DNA of 64,000 nt from Arthrobacter sp. MYb229 (GCF_002975405.1 NZ_PCPS01000003.1:248001-312000); one strand, 5' to 3'. Counted from the stretch's first letter, positions 43,837 to 52,691 are shown. A program made the numbers and translations. Notes: a model not told the origin generated them from the sequence alone.

Positions 43837-45268
43837 GCGCTCATGGTCTATTCGCGCACGAGTGCTCACCGGCATGCTATTGGTCGTTGGCTTGGCATTG
43901 CTCGTAGCCGGCGCCGCGAGTTACGCGGTACAACGCCACGAGCTCAATGAGCGGCTCGATGACTCGTTGTCGCGTACCGTGCAGGAGTTCGGCGTACTCG
44001 CCGAAACTGGCGTGGATCCGCGCACCTTGCAGCACTTCGAAAAGGCCGAGGACCTGCTGTACACGGCCATGCAGCGCACGTTGCCCTCACGGCATCAGGG
44101 AATGCTCGGCCTGGCCGGAGGCGAGGTTCAATGGACCGCACCGGATGTCGTCCAGCTACGGCTGGAGGACGACCCAGAATTTCTGGCTTGGGCCGAACGG
44201 AGCAAAACCGACAGCCACATCCATTTGGGGACCGTCAAGACGGAGATGACCACATATCGGGCGGTTATCGTCCCGGTGCAGCTTCCAGAAGATCCAAGTT
44301 TCAGCGCATTTGTGCTCGCCTATGACTACCTCGGAGAAGCACGCGCCGATGACCGAAATTTTGCTATTTTCTCTGCGGTTGGGGTCTTGGTGATGGCGCT
44401 TGCGGCCGGTGCCTCGTGGCTGGTGGTGAATCGGACCCTGGAGCCGATACGCAGGCTGCAGACTACCGCGCATCAAATCTCGGAAAGCGACCTCTCGCGG
44501 CGAATCGAAGTCACCGGGAATGACGAATTCGCCGAGCTGACTGTGACGATTAACGAAATGCTTGACCGCTTGGAAGGTGCGCTGAAGTCACAGCGGCAGC
44601 TGCTCGACGATGTCGGGCATGAACTGCGCACCCCGGTTACAATCGTCAGCGGTCACCTCGAGCTCATGGACACGCACGACCCGGAAGATGTGCAGCAGAG
44701 CAAAGAAATAGCGCTGGATGAAATGGGGCGCATGAGCCTGCTCATCAATGATCTTGTCATGTTGGCTAAATCAAATCGAGCAGACTTCATCCAGCCTCAG
44801 CCAACCGAGGTTGGCACGCTATTGGATGACATTCTGGACAAAGCCAGGGGTCTGGGCGATCGCCACTGGAGAGTGGATTATCGTTCCGAATCCACGGTTA
44901 ACCTGGACCAAACGCGCATAACCCAAGCTATGCTGCAGCTCTGCGCCAATGCCGTGAAGTTTTCCACGGACGGAACTCGAATCGGGTTGGGCAACGAAGT
45001 GCTTCGAGACGGCCACGGGGATACCTTATTGCGCTGGTGGGTCTCGGATACCGGCGTCGGCATCCAGCCCGATGACATCGACCGCATTTTCGAGCGCTTC
45101 GGTCGAGGCAAGAATTCGGTACGCGCAGATGGATCTGGGCTGGGCCTCAATATTGTCTCTGCAATAGCCACCGCCCACGGCGGCCGTGTCTGGGTGGATT
45201 CCGAACCGAATAAGGGCTCCACGTTCTATATCGATATCCCACTAACTACACGAGGTACCGAAGCATGA
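43826..45268 (+). CDS. Sensor histidine kinase (HAMP-HisKA-HATPase)
   Basis: This 480-residue kinase has a first membrane segment at about 15-35, an extracytoplasmic sensor at about 36-175, a second segment at about 180-200 and HAMP at about 200-255 (NRTLEPIRRLQTTAHQIS). HisKA has phospho-His in DVGHELRTPV, and HATPase has the N box, DTGVGIQPDDIDRIFERFGRG and GSGLGLNIV. The start ATG lies within the Asp codons of the preceding gene. It overlaps the regulator gene by 4 nt. Confidence 0.93.
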   Translation: MTTRRSWSIRARVLTGMLLVVGLALLVAGAASYAVQRHELNERLDDSLSRTVQEFGVLAETGVDPRTLQHFEKAEDLLYTAMQRTLPSRHQGMLGLAGGEVQWTAPDVVQLRLEDDPEFLAWAERSKTDSHIHLGTVKTEMTTYRAVIVPVQLPEDPSFSAFVLAYDYLGEARADDRNFAIFSAVGVLVMALAAGASWLVVNRTLEPIRRLQTTAHQISESDLSRRIEVTGNDEFAELTVTINEMLDRLEGALKSQRQLLDDVGHELRTPVTIVSGHLELMDTHDPEDVQQSKEIALDEMGRMSLLINDLVMLAKSNRADFIQPQPTEVGTLLDDILDKARGLGDRHWRVDYRSESTVNLDQTRITQAMLQLCANAVKFSTDGTRIGLGNEVLRDGHGDTLLRWWVSDTGVGIQPDDIDRIFERFGRGKNSVRADGSGLGLNIVSAIATAHGGRVWVDSEPNKGSTFYIDIPLTTRGTEA

Positions 45269-45933
45269 GTCGAATCCTGATCGTTGAAGACGAACCTCGC
45301 ATCAGTTCATTTATCGCCAAAGGCCTACGCGCCGCGGGGCTGACTTCAGCTGTTGCAGGGACCGGGCGCGATGGCTTCGATCTGGCCCTCGACGGCGACT
45401 ATGAACTGATCATCTTGGACCTCGGGCTGCCTGATGAAGATGGCTTCTCGGTGCTGCGGCGGATGCGTGCAGCGCAGATCGAAACACCAGTGATCATTCT
45501 GACCGCGCGAGGCAGCGTGGAAGACACCGTCACCGGCTTGCAGAACGGCGCCGATGACTACATGGCAAAACCATTCCATTTTGACGAGCTGTTAGCTCGG
45601 GTGCGCTTGCGCCTGCGTACCGAAGACAGCGCCAGCGAATCCTCGGTACTGAACCACACCGACCTGGAAATGGATTTATTGCGCCGCCGGGTCAGCATCG
45701 CGGATAAGGAAATCGAGTTGTCCGCCCGAGAATTCGCCTTAGCTGAGGCGTTCTTGCGTAATCCAGGCCAGGTGCTCAGCCGCGAGCAGCTGCTATCTCG
45801 TGTTTGGGGCTACGACTTTGATCCGGGCTCGAATGTGGTGGACGTCTACGTGCGCTACCTGCGCAACAAACTCGGCGGGGAACGCTTTGAAACCGTGCGC
45901 GGAGTTGGATACCGGCTGGCCGCCACGCGCTAG
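45265..45933 (+). CDS. OmpR/PhoB-family response regulator
   Basis: This 222-residue regulator has a receiver at 1-118 (IVEDEPRIS, phospho-Asp in LIILDLGLPDEDG, Lys in YMAKPFHFDEL) and an OmpR-type winged helix at about 128-220 (LSAREFALAEAFLRNPGQVL, ending in VRGVGYRL). It starts within the kinase stop codon (ATGA). It is the cognate partner of the kinase; targets are unknown, though the next gene pair faces it. Confidence 0.94.
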   Translation: MSRILIVEDEPRISSFIAKGLRAAGLTSAVAGTGRDGFDLALDGDYELIILDLGLPDEDGFSVLRRMRAAQIETPVIILTARGSVEDTVTGLQNGADDYMAKPFHFDELLARVRLRLRTEDSASESSVLNHTDLEMDLLRRRVSIADKEIELSAREFALAEAFLRNPGQVLSREQLLSRVWGYDFDPGSNVVDVYVRYLRNKLGGERFETVRGVGYRLAATR

Positions 45934-45996
45934 CGCGCAAAACCCTTGGGGGTTCTCGTATAAGCGATCATCCCCCAGGTCGGCACACTTTGATGT

Positions 45997-46836
45997 TTAG
46001 CTGCGTACCGCTGGCCGGCGTCTTGCGGGATAGGACACCGTACGACGCCGTGCGCCAAAGCGCTGTTCCAACAAACGGCTCCAGCGGTTAGCAGGCAGTT
46101 CCGGATGCAATAAAGCGATGCCTATGCAGTACTTCGACATGCTGACCTCGCGGATGCCCAATTCGGCAAGCGCTCGGTCTGAAGCTCCACGTCCGTCGGC
46201 AGATTTGGTTTCCACGACGATCAGATCTGGTCCGGCGATCTGCTGCTCGCCATTGGCGTAGGCCAATTCCACATCGCAGGTTACTCGTTCACCGTCGATG
46301 GGGTTCACGAAGGTCGCACGAACATAGGAGCTATCGAGCACTGGCGCCAAGTCCGGCACCTCCTCTCCATACTCGGTGGCCAGCACTTGTTCGAGGAACT
46401 CGGCGTTCTCAGCGGTCAGCTCGCCAGCCAACCGCGGATCTTGTTCCACGCGGTGTTTCACGGTGGATCCGCGAAGTCCCTTGGTTTTGATCTCGAACAT
46501 CGACAGTCCGGTGTCCGCGTAGGTCCGCGAGCGGACCTTATAGCGCCGGCGTCGGCCCTGGCGGTGAGCTCGGTACTGCTCAAAGTCCTCGGTGTCGAAG
46601 TACACGGATTCATAGCGGAAGGTGCGAAGCCCGTCGATCTCCATGATTTTGAATTGCTCCCCCAGACGCTCGGAGAGAGCGGTAAATTCATCTGGAGTGA
46701 GCAGAAATTTGCGATCCACGCGTGTCTGCAGCGCAGCTTCCGAAATGACTTCCGCTAACCCTATCGGCGAGCGGCCATCGACCGCCGCTTCGATGGCTTC
46801 ACGTGCGCACGAGAAGGTCCGCGCCTCGGTGGTCAT
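45997..46836 (-). CDS. VTC-domain polyphosphate polymerase-like protein
   Basis: This 279-residue protein has a VTC-type tunnel domain: RVDRKFLLTPDEF (about 40), RYESVYFDTEDFEQYRAHRQ (about 75-95), RRRRYKVRSRTYADTG, MFEIKTKG and IVVETKSADGR carry the basic and acidic residues that bind nucleotide, metal and polyphosphate. In yeast Vtc4 this domain makes polyphosphate from ATP. ATG 46836 overlaps the stop of the DUF4956 gene (ATGA) and is preferred to GTG 46845. Confidence 0.87.
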   Translation of the reverse strand: MTTEARTFSCAREAIEAAVDGRSPIGLAEVISEAALQTRVDRKFLLTPDEFTALSERLGEQFKIMEIDGLRTFRYESVYFDTEDFEQYRAHRQGRRRRYKVRSRTYADTGLSMFEIKTKGLRGSTVKHRVEQDPRLAGELTAENAEFLEQVLATEYGEEVPDLAPVLDSSYVRATFVNPIDGERVTCDVELAYANGEQQIAGPDLIVVETKSADGRGASDRALAELGIREVSMSKYCIGIALLHPELPANRWSRLLEQRFGARRRTVSYPARRRPAVRS

Positions 46837-47486
46837 TTGGACCACGACTCCTGCTTGACGCTGTTCCCCGAGGCCGGCAGCGTATTGGCCAGTTCATAGG
46901 TTCCCGAGAAGTCGTCGGTTTTGGTGCTCGGCTTGCTGGCCTGATTCGTGCGGAAACGTACATCTACGATGGTCAGATCGCGAACCATGTCGAGCTCAAC
47001 TACAACGGTGCGCAGCACCTTCGCATCGAGCAGTTCTTCAAGCGCTGCCACCAATTCAGGCTTCTGCGGGTAGGCCTTCTCTAAGGTCACCGTCTGGCGA
47101 TCGGTACGTGGCGCAAAGCGCGGGTGGTCGGCGAGGAACATGACCAGCACCAGGGCGCCGGTGGCTGCCGGTGCCAACCAGGCCGGATCCGGATGAAGGC
47201 CGTTGACCAGGCCAATCGCTAGAGAAATGAAGTAGTAAGCGACCTCTTCTTGGGTCAAGGTATCCGAACGCAGTCGAATGATCGACAGAATGCCGAAGAG
47301 GCCAAGACCCAGGCCCATGCCTGCGCCGCTACCGGAAAGCAGCATAGTCACGGCGAAAATACCCATGCTCAAGGCAATATAGGCCAAAACCAAATCTCGC
47401 CGGAAATGACGGCGGAAATACACGAAGTAGACGAGGACCGTAATACCGACAATGTTCGAAGCTAGCGCCAGCCAAAATGACAGCAT
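46833..47486 (-). CDS. DUF4956 membrane protein, partner of VTC-domain protein
   Basis: This 217-residue protein has about four membrane segments in the first 120 residues (FGILSIIRLRSDTLTQEEVAYYF split across segments is characteristic of DUF4956), then a cytoplasmic domain (about 125-195) with the pattern VVVELDMVRDLTIVDVRF. DUF4956 genes are regularly paired with VTC-domain genes in bacteria and probably supply the membrane channel. The two genes overlap by 4 nt. A CotH-type gene, often third in such clusters, is absent here. Confidence 0.87.
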   Translation of the reverse strand: MLSFWLALASNIVGITVLVYFVYFRRHFRRDLVLAYIALSMGIFAVTMLLSGSGAGMGLGLGLFGILSIIRLRSDTLTQEEVAYYFISLAIGLVNGLHPDPAWLAPAATGALVLVMFLADHPRFAPRTDRQTVTLEKAYPQKPELVAALEELLDAKVLRTVVVELDMVRDLTIVDVRFRTNQASKPSTKTDDFSGTYELANTLPASGNSVKQESWSK

Positions 47487-47796
47487 GGTGGATTCCCTTC
47501 ACTGAAATAAGGTGATGATTCGTTCACTAACTTGAACTCTAGGTTAACAAGATGAGTCTTAAAGTAGAACTTGATGAGAACGGTCTCATTTTCATCCAGT
47601 GGGGATACTTTTCTGTTTTTCCTCTCCAAATACTTCTGTAAAGCACAAGTCAAACAGAGAATCTTGGGTCGGGTTCGCCACCAAATCTCCGCTCAGGAAC
47701 ATCCGGAATATGCAGCTCGGCTCGGACCGCAGATGGCTTTCAAGCTCAATACTCATCTCTTCCGTTCAAAGGACATATTGCGAATTGCAATTTGGA
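47487..47796. other. AT-richer intergenic region without a recognisable gene
   Basis: About 310 bp upstream of the DUF4956 gene. Reading frames here have no domain features or SD and extend only into neighbouring sequence. It should contain the promoter of the DUF4956-VTC operon. Base composition is less GC-rich than the neighbours, which may mean decayed sequence. Confidence 0.4.
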
Positions 47797-47840
47797 ATCA
47801 AAAAAGACGGACGAAAACCCGAATGGTTTTCGTCCGTCTT
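47797..47840 (-). terminator. Intrinsic terminator after the DUF3151 gene
   Basis: On the minus strand the perfect 16-bp stem AAGACGGACGAAAACC (47825-47840) with its complement (47805-47820) has a 4-nt loop and is followed by TTTTGATT. It lies 12 nt after the DUF3151 stop. Confidence 0.93.
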
Positions 47841-47852
47841 ATTAATTCGTTA

Positions 47853-48266
47853 CTACTCGGCTTCGATGGAGCCCTTGGCGCTGGAATCCGAATCATTGAG
47901 GAATTTTTCAATTCGCTCAACTTCCTCGGCTTCGCCGATGGCTGCAGCCGCTCGACCCAGCGCGTAAAGCGAACGCAGGAAACCGCGGTTTGGTTCATGG
48001 CGCCAAGGAACGGGCCCCTGTCCACGCCAGCCTGATTTGCGCAACGAGTCCAAGCCACGGTGGTAGCCCACCCGGGCAAACGCGTAAGATTCCACGGTGC
48101 GGCCCTCTGTGTGCGCCTCATTGGCCAACAGCGCCCACACCAGTGAAGACGAAGGGAACTTCGCTGCAAGGTCTAACGGCTCATCCCCGGCATCCAGACG
48201 CGCAAGCACGTCGGTTTCCTCGGGCAGCAGTGTCTCTGGGATACCCAGTAGATTCTCGCCGGCCAT
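47853..48266 (-). CDS. DUF3151 family protein
   Basis: This 137-residue cytoplasmic helical protein contains ALLANEAHTEGRTVESYAFARVGYHRGLDSLRKSGWRGQGP (in the middle, about 45-85), the typical signature of actinobacterial DUF3151. The function is unknown. It lies 2 nt after fba, the usual arrangement in actinobacteria, and so is co-transcribed with the aldolase. Confidence 0.88.
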   Translation of the reverse strand: MAGENLLGIPETLLPEETDVLARLDAGDEPLDLAAKFPSSSLVWALLANEAHTEGRTVESYAFARVGYHRGLDSLRKSGWRGQGPVPWRHEPNRGFLRSLYALGRAAAAIGEAEEVERIEKFLNDSDSSAKGSIEAE

Positions 48267-48268
48267 TG

Positions 48269-49291
48269 TTACTTCAACGACTTTCCGGCCGAGCCGAGCT
48301 GACGTGCGCCCTCAACGATGCGAGCCGCCATGGACTCTTCGGCCTTGGCACCCCAGACGCGTGGGTCATAGGTCTTCTTGTTGCCTACTTCGCCGTCAAT
48401 CTTCAGCACGCCATCATAGTTGGCGAACATGTGGCCGGCCACCGGGCGCGTAAAGGCGTACTGGGTGTCGGTATCGATGTTCATCTTGATGACACCGTAG
48501 GACACCGCGTCAGCGATTTCCTTGTCGGAGGAGCCCGAACCGCCGTGGAAGACCAGATCGAATGGGTTGGCCTTGCCCAGTTTTGCACCAACCTGAGCCT
48601 GGATATCCTTCAGGATCTCCGGACGCAGCTTCACGCCACCTGGCTTGTAGACGCCGTGCACGTTGCCGAAGGTCAGCGCGGTGATGTAGCGGCCCTTTTC
48701 GCCGGAGCCCAAGGCTTCGATGGTAGCCAGCGCGTCTTCAACGGTGGTGTACAGCTTGTCGTTGATGGCGTTCTCCACACCGTCTTCTTCGCCGCCTACG
48801 GTACCGATTTCAACTTCGAGGATCTGCTGGGCGGCAGCGGTGCGTGGCAGCAGCTCGGCTGCGATGCGCAGGTTCTCTTCCAGGGTTTCGGCCGAGCCGT
48901 CCCACATGTGCGAGTTGAAGAATGGGTCGCGGCCTGCGGCGACCTCTGCCTCGGAGGCTGCAAGTAGCGGCAGCACGAAGGAGTCTAGCTTGTCGGCCGG
49001 GCAGTGGTCGGTGTGCAACGCGATGTTCACGCCGTAGCTCTTGGCTACCTGGCGGGCGAAGGCGGCAAAACCGAGCGAGCCGGTCACCATGTCTTTGATT
49101 GAGGCACCGGACCAGTAGGCTGCGCCACCGGTGGATACCTGGATGATGCCATCCGATTCCGCTTCGGCGAAGCCGCGGATTGCGGCGTTCAGCGTCTGCG
49201 AGCTGGTGACGTTGACCGCCGGGAAGGCGTACCCGCCAGCCTTGGCGGCATCGATCATTGCATTGTACTTATCGGGGGTTGCGATAGGCAT
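48269..49291 (-). CDS. fba: Class II fructose-bisphosphate aldolase
   Basis: This 340-residue zinc-dependent aldolase interconverts fructose-1,6-bisphosphate with two triose phosphates. Zinc ligands are in LHTDHCPAD and in LVFHGGSGSS; the active-site loop region reads LEVEIGTVGGEEDG. The length is as in other actinobacterial FbaA proteins. It heads the fba-DUF3151 operon and serves glycolysis and gluconeogenesis, including carbon from the fructose PTS. Confidence 0.96.
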   Translation of the reverse strand: MPIATPDKYNAMIDAAKAGGYAFPAVNVTSSQTLNAAIRGFAEAESDGIIQVSTGGAAYWSGASIKDMVTGSLGFAAFARQVAKSYGVNIALHTDHCPADKLDSFVLPLLAASEAEVAAGRDPFFNSHMWDGSAETLEENLRIAAELLPRTAAAQQILEVEIGTVGGEEDGVENAINDKLYTTVEDALATIEALGSGEKGRYITALTFGNVHGVYKPGGVKLRPEILKDIQAQVGAKLGKANPFDLVFHGGSGSSDKEIADAVSYGVIKMNIDTDTQYAFTRPVAGHMFANYDGVLKIDGEVGNKKTYDPRVWGAKAEESMAARIVEGARQLGSAGKSLK

Positions 49292-49422
49292 GCTTCACTC
49301 CTTGTGTTTAGCGAGGGTGGACGCGTCGCCTTTGACGGCGTTTCTCACCCCATCCTATCGGCAGCGGGGTGTGACGTGGCGTAGATCTCCGAACGTGACA
49401 CGTGATGAAGCGTGTTAAAGCT

Positions 49423-49473
49423 GAAAACCGCGAGTGAAACCCAGCCTTTGGCTGACTTCCACTCGCGGTTTTC
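49423..49473 (-). terminator. Intrinsic terminator after the M23 peptidase gene
   Basis: A 15-bp outer stem GAAAACCGCGAGTG / CACTCGCGGTTTTC (49423-49473) contains a second small hairpin CAGCC/GGCTG in its loop. It lies 10 nt past the stop of the peptidase gene; the U-tract is built into the stem. Confidence 0.75.
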
Positions 49474-49482
49474 GGTGAACTG

Positions 49483-50877
49483 CTACTTGCTGGCCGACCC
49501 CGAGGACTGCGAAGAGCCGGATGACCCGGTAATCTCAGGGGCTACCGTGCTTGACGTTGCCGGCGGTGCCGAGGAACCCTTGGTTTCCGGGACTGCAGAA
49601 GTCGATTCCTTCTTATCCGGATTAGAAGAATCGCTGGTCTTCGGTGCTGTTTCCGTAGCCTTAGGCTTCGTTGGGGTAGATGTATCCTGCGTTGGATCCC
49701 CGGATGGAGTGGTTTCCCCCGACCCCTCAGTCGGTGTCGTCTCTTCGGTTGGCAACGGCGACTCGGGATCCGTCGGTGATGGAGACTTCGAGTCCGTCGG
49801 TGAGGGCGACTTCGAGTCAGTAGGAGACGGAGATTTCGAATCCGTAGGCGATGGCGACTTGGAGTCCGTCGGTGATGGCGAGTTCGAATCGCTCGGGCTT
49901 GGCTTTGGTTTTGGCTTTGGCTTAGGCACCACTGGAGTGTCGTCGCGTGGAACCACTACATCAGGATCCGAGCTTTCGTTGCGGTCCGGCCCCTGTGATT
50001 GCGGACCGTTGGAGCCGTTGCCCTTTGGCGCACTGTTCGAGTTCACCGTCAGTCGGCTCGAATCGATCATTGCCTTGGGCTGGCCGGGGATCCCTGGCAG
50101 GTAGTTGCGCGGATCGTGCCAGCGACCGTTGACGATCACTTCGAAGTGCACGTGGCAACCCGTCGAATTGCCGGTGGTTCCCGCGAGCGCGATCAGCTCG
50201 CCCTGCTTGACCTCCTGGCCAATCTTGGCCACTAGCTTTGAGTTGTGGCTATAGCCGGTCTGCACGTTGCTTCCGTGGTCAATGGTGACGCGCATGCCCG
50301 AGTGGCCGTGCCATCCGGAGACGATGACGCGACCAGCCTCGCTGGCGTACACCGGAGATCCACAAGAGATTGGGTAGTCCTGTCCGATGTGGATCTGGTT
50401 TCCTGGACCGGTGGGATTGCTGCGCCACCCATAGGGGCTGGAGATGCGTCGGGTAGGGACCGGGTGCATCAGTTGCAAGTCACCGGGAAGCTGCCCGATG
50501 GCGCCTACGGCTCCTGCGAGAAGTGCGGTTTCGGTTTCGTTCTCGGAGTCCTCGGAAGTCTCGGCGGCGCCTTCAACCATCCCCAAGGGCCGGCCATCAA
50601 TGGCAAGGGCCCGCCCCGATCCGCCGAAGGCGTTCAAGGGAGCGTCCTGATTGACGTAGACCGGGTTGCTGAAGTTTGCGGGCGCGGCCTGCGCATCGAT
50701 GGCGATGGGCATATTGCCCTGACGATCATCGGCTGTTTGCGCAACAATAGGAATTGCGAGCGCGCCTGTGAGACCAATGGCGGCCACCACTGAGGTGGCC
50801 CATACGATCAGACGTTTCCTTTTCCGGGGCAAGCCGATAAGTAATAAGTCGTGGTTTACCTGATGTCGCCGTTTCAC
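49483..50877 (-). CDS. Exported M23 (LytM) peptidase with Ser/Pro/Thr repeat tail
   Basis: This 464-residue protein has a basic N-terminus and one membrane segment at about 22-46, then a LytM domain at about 140-265. Zinc ligands are seen in HIGQDY and CHVHFE, with the usual SSPYGWR and GYSHNS. It would cut peptidoglycan cross-links during growth. The C-terminal 170 residues are low complexity: KPKPKPKP, then five SPSPTDSK-type octapeptides and Thr/Ser/Pro-rich sequence, probably a cell-wall-spanning or glycosylated stalk. The start is GTG 50877 with GGGAG upstream. Confidence 0.9.
   Translation of the reverse strand: MKRRHQVNHDLLLIGLPRKRKRLIVWATSVVAAIGLTGALAIPIVAQTADDRQGNMPIAIDAQAAPANFSNPVYVNQDAPLNAFGGSGRALAIDGRPLGMVEGAAETSEDSENETETALLAGAVGAIGQLPGDLQLMHPVPTRRISSPYGWRSNPTGPGNQIHIGQDYPISCGSPVYASEAGRVIVSGWHGHSGMRVTIDHGSNVQTGYSHNSKLVAKIGQEVKQGELIALAGTTGNSTGCHVHFEVIVNGRWHDPRNYLPGIPGQPKAMIDSSRLTVNSNSAPKGNGSNGPQSQGPDRNESSDPDVVVPRDDTPVVPKPKPKPKPSPSDSNSPSPTDSKSPSPTDSKSPSPTDSKSPSPTDSKSPSPTDPESPLPTEETTPTEGSGETTPSGDPTQDTSTPTKPKATETAPKTSDSSNPDKKESTSAVPETKGSSAPPATSSTVAPEITGSSGSSQSSGSASK
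49762..49881. repeat. 24-bp coding repeats (SPSPTDSK octapeptide), five units
   Basis: Five tandem 24-bp units encode SPSPTDSK four times and SPSPTDPE once in the peptidase tail. Units differ mainly at synonymous positions, so the repeat is old and kept at protein level rather than a fresh expansion. Confidence 0.85.
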
Positions 50878-50952
50878 TACTGCCGCTCCCAGATCACGAA
50901 TGTATAACCAAGGCCTAGCCTATGGTGTATTTCACAACTAATCCAGATGCTC

Positions 50953-50987
50953 GAATAAACTTTTGTCTAAAAGACAGATGTTTATTC
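50953..50987. repeat. AT-rich inverted repeat between the methyltransferase and peptidase genes
   Basis: GAATAAAC-TTT-TGTCT-AAA-AGACA-GAT-GTTTATTC is symmetrical over 35 bp. It lies 5 nt past the stop of the SpoU gene (minus strand) and upstream of the peptidase promoter. It may be a terminator without a U-tract or an operator for the peptidase gene. Confidence 0.55.
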
Positions 50988-50992
50988 CTTTG

Positions 50993-51649
50993 TTAACTCA
51001 CGCGTTGCCCAAAGACGTGCCTGCGGACCCAGGCATGCATGGCGATACCGGCCGCCGAAGCCGCGTTTATCGATCGAGTTGAACCAAACTGCTCAATTGA
51101 AAGGGTGTCTTTCGCTGCCGCATGCACCTCTGGGCTGAGGCCCGGGCCTTCTTGGCCGAACACCAGCACACAGTTTCGTGGAAGTTCGTATGTCTCCAGA
51201 GGGACCGAATCGGGGAAAATATCAATCCCCAAAATGGTCAGCCCTTCACCTTCTGCCCAGATCACGAATTCATCCACGGTGGCATGGTGGCGGACATGTT
51301 GGTAACGATCGGTCACCATCGCACCTCGGCGATTCCAGCGTCGGCGGCCGATGATATGGACCTCCTTGGCGAGGAAGGCGTTTGCCGAACGCACCACGGT
51401 GCCGATATTCATGTCATGCTGCCAGTTCTCGATGGCGATATGGAAATCGTGGCGGCGTTCGTCGAGATCTGCAATGATCGAGTCCATCAACCAGTAGCGG
51501 TACTTGTCGGCGACGTTGCGCCGGTCGCCTTGGGCCAGCAGTTCAGGGTCATAGTGCGCATCGGTCGGCAGTTCACCCTGCCAAGGGCCAACGCCGATGA
51601 TGTGTTGTGCTGCTGGGTCTGCCGTGGGTTCCTGCGATTCTTCGTTCAC
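50993..51649 (-). CDS. SpoU/TrmH-family RNA 2'-O-methyltransferase
   Basis: This 218-residue SPOUT enzyme has all three knot motifs: motif 1 NIGTVVRSANAF, motif 2 VFGQEGPGLSPE and motif 3 SIEQFGSTRSINAASAAGIAM. It methylates ribose in tRNA or rRNA using SAM; the target cannot be told. The GTG start at 51649 has TACCCT ending 6 nt upstream, a possible leaderless promoter. Confidence 0.9.
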   Translation of the reverse strand: MNEESQEPTADPAAQHIIGVGPWQGELPTDAHYDPELLAQGDRRNVADKYRYWLMDSIIADLDERRHDFHIAIENWQHDMNIGTVVRSANAFLAKEVHIIGRRRWNRRGAMVTDRYQHVRHHATVDEFVIWAEGEGLTILGIDIFPDSVPLETYELPRNCVLVFGQEGPGLSPEVHAAAKDTLSIEQFGSTRSINAASAAGIAMHAWVRRHVFGQRVS

Positions 51650-51785
51650 CCTTTAAGGGTAGTTGTTCGGCGAGGTGTCCACGTTCACGGCACTTACGGC
51701 AATTGCTGTGTAGGCTTTTAGTACCAGGGAAGTTGATCAATGACGAAACGTCCCACCATCACTGCCCAAGGAGGAATAACACCTC

Positions 51786-52634
51786 GTGACGACCATAACT
51801 CGAGCTTCGCGCACCATCCACGACATCAAAACCTGGCTGACCGACATGGACGGCGTGCTTGTCCATGAGAATCAGGCAATCAAGGGTGCCGCCGAGCTGA
51901 TTCAGTACTGGCGCGAGAATGATTTGCGATTCCTCGTGTTGACCAATAACTCGATCTACACCCCACGCGACCTGCGTGCCCGATTGCTCGCCTCGGGCTT
52001 GGACGTTCCGGAGCAAAACATCTGGACCTCTGCCCTGGCCACCGCCGAGTTCCTGGCACGTCAGCGTCCCGGCGGACGTGCATTCGTAATCGGTGAAGCT
52101 GGTTTGACCACCGCCTTGCACGATGCCGGGTTCATCATGACCGATCAGAACCCGGATTATGTGGTGCTCGGTGAGACCCGCACTTACTCATTTGAGGCCA
52201 TTACCAAGGCGATTCGTTTGATCGAGGGTGGCGCACGCTTCATCGCGACCAACCCGGACGCCACCGGCCCCTCGTCCGAGGGCCTGCTACCGGCCACCGG
52301 CGCGGTGGCGGCGCTGATCACTCGGGCCACCAACCGCGAACCATATGTGGTGGGCAAGCCCAATCCAATGATGTTCCGTTCGGCTCTGAACCGGATCGAC
52401 GCGCACTCGGAAACCACCGCAATGATCGGCGACCGGATGGACACCGACATCATTGCCGGCATGGAAGCCGGACTGTTGACCGCGCTGGTCCACACCGGCA
52501 TCACCGCCGCCGGCGATGTTGATACCTTCCCGTTCCGCCCGGATCTGCAATACCCCTCGGTGGCGACCCTGCACGGTGAGCTCGTCGCCGAAGGCGCCAG
52601 CGAACCAGCTGCCGGCAAGACTAAAAAGCCGTAG
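51786..52634 (+). CDS. HAD-IIA family phosphatase (NagD-like)
   Basis: This 282-residue protein has HAD motif I in LTDMDGVLVHE, motif II in LVLTNNS, motif III Lys in VVGKPNPMMF and motif IV in MIGDRMDTDIIAGMEAG, with the IIA-type cap between. It hydrolyses a small phosphate ester such as a nucleotide or sugar phosphate. GTG 51786 follows AAGGAGG. A terminator follows. Confidence 0.9.
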   Translation: MTTITRASRTIHDIKTWLTDMDGVLVHENQAIKGAAELIQYWRENDLRFLVLTNNSIYTPRDLRARLLASGLDVPEQNIWTSALATAEFLARQRPGGRAFVIGEAGLTTALHDAGFIMTDQNPDYVVLGETRTYSFEAITKAIRLIEGGARFIATNPDATGPSSEGLLPATGAVAALITRATNREPYVVGKPNPMMFRSALNRIDAHSETTAMIGDRMDTDIIAGMEAGLLTALVHTGITAAGDVDTFPFRPDLQYPSVATLHGELVAEGASEPAAGKTKKP

Positions 52635-52647
52635 CCTGAGCCTTGAG

Positions 52648-52690
52648 ATCCGCCCCTTGCCAACCATGGAAAGGGGCGGATACTTGTTTG
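52648..52690 (+). terminator. Intrinsic terminator after the HAD phosphatase gene
   Basis: The 11-bp stem ATCCGCCCCTT / AAGGGGCGGAT (52648-52658, 52671-52681) is followed by ACTTGTTTG. It runs directly into the start of the next small gene. Confidence 0.75.
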
Positions 52691-52691
52691 C

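Noticed and set aside
47571-48035. Plus-strand ORF opposite the DUF3151 gene
   Set aside because: No domain; its 3' part is antisense to DUF3151 and its 5' part is unsupported intergenic sequence crossing a terminator.
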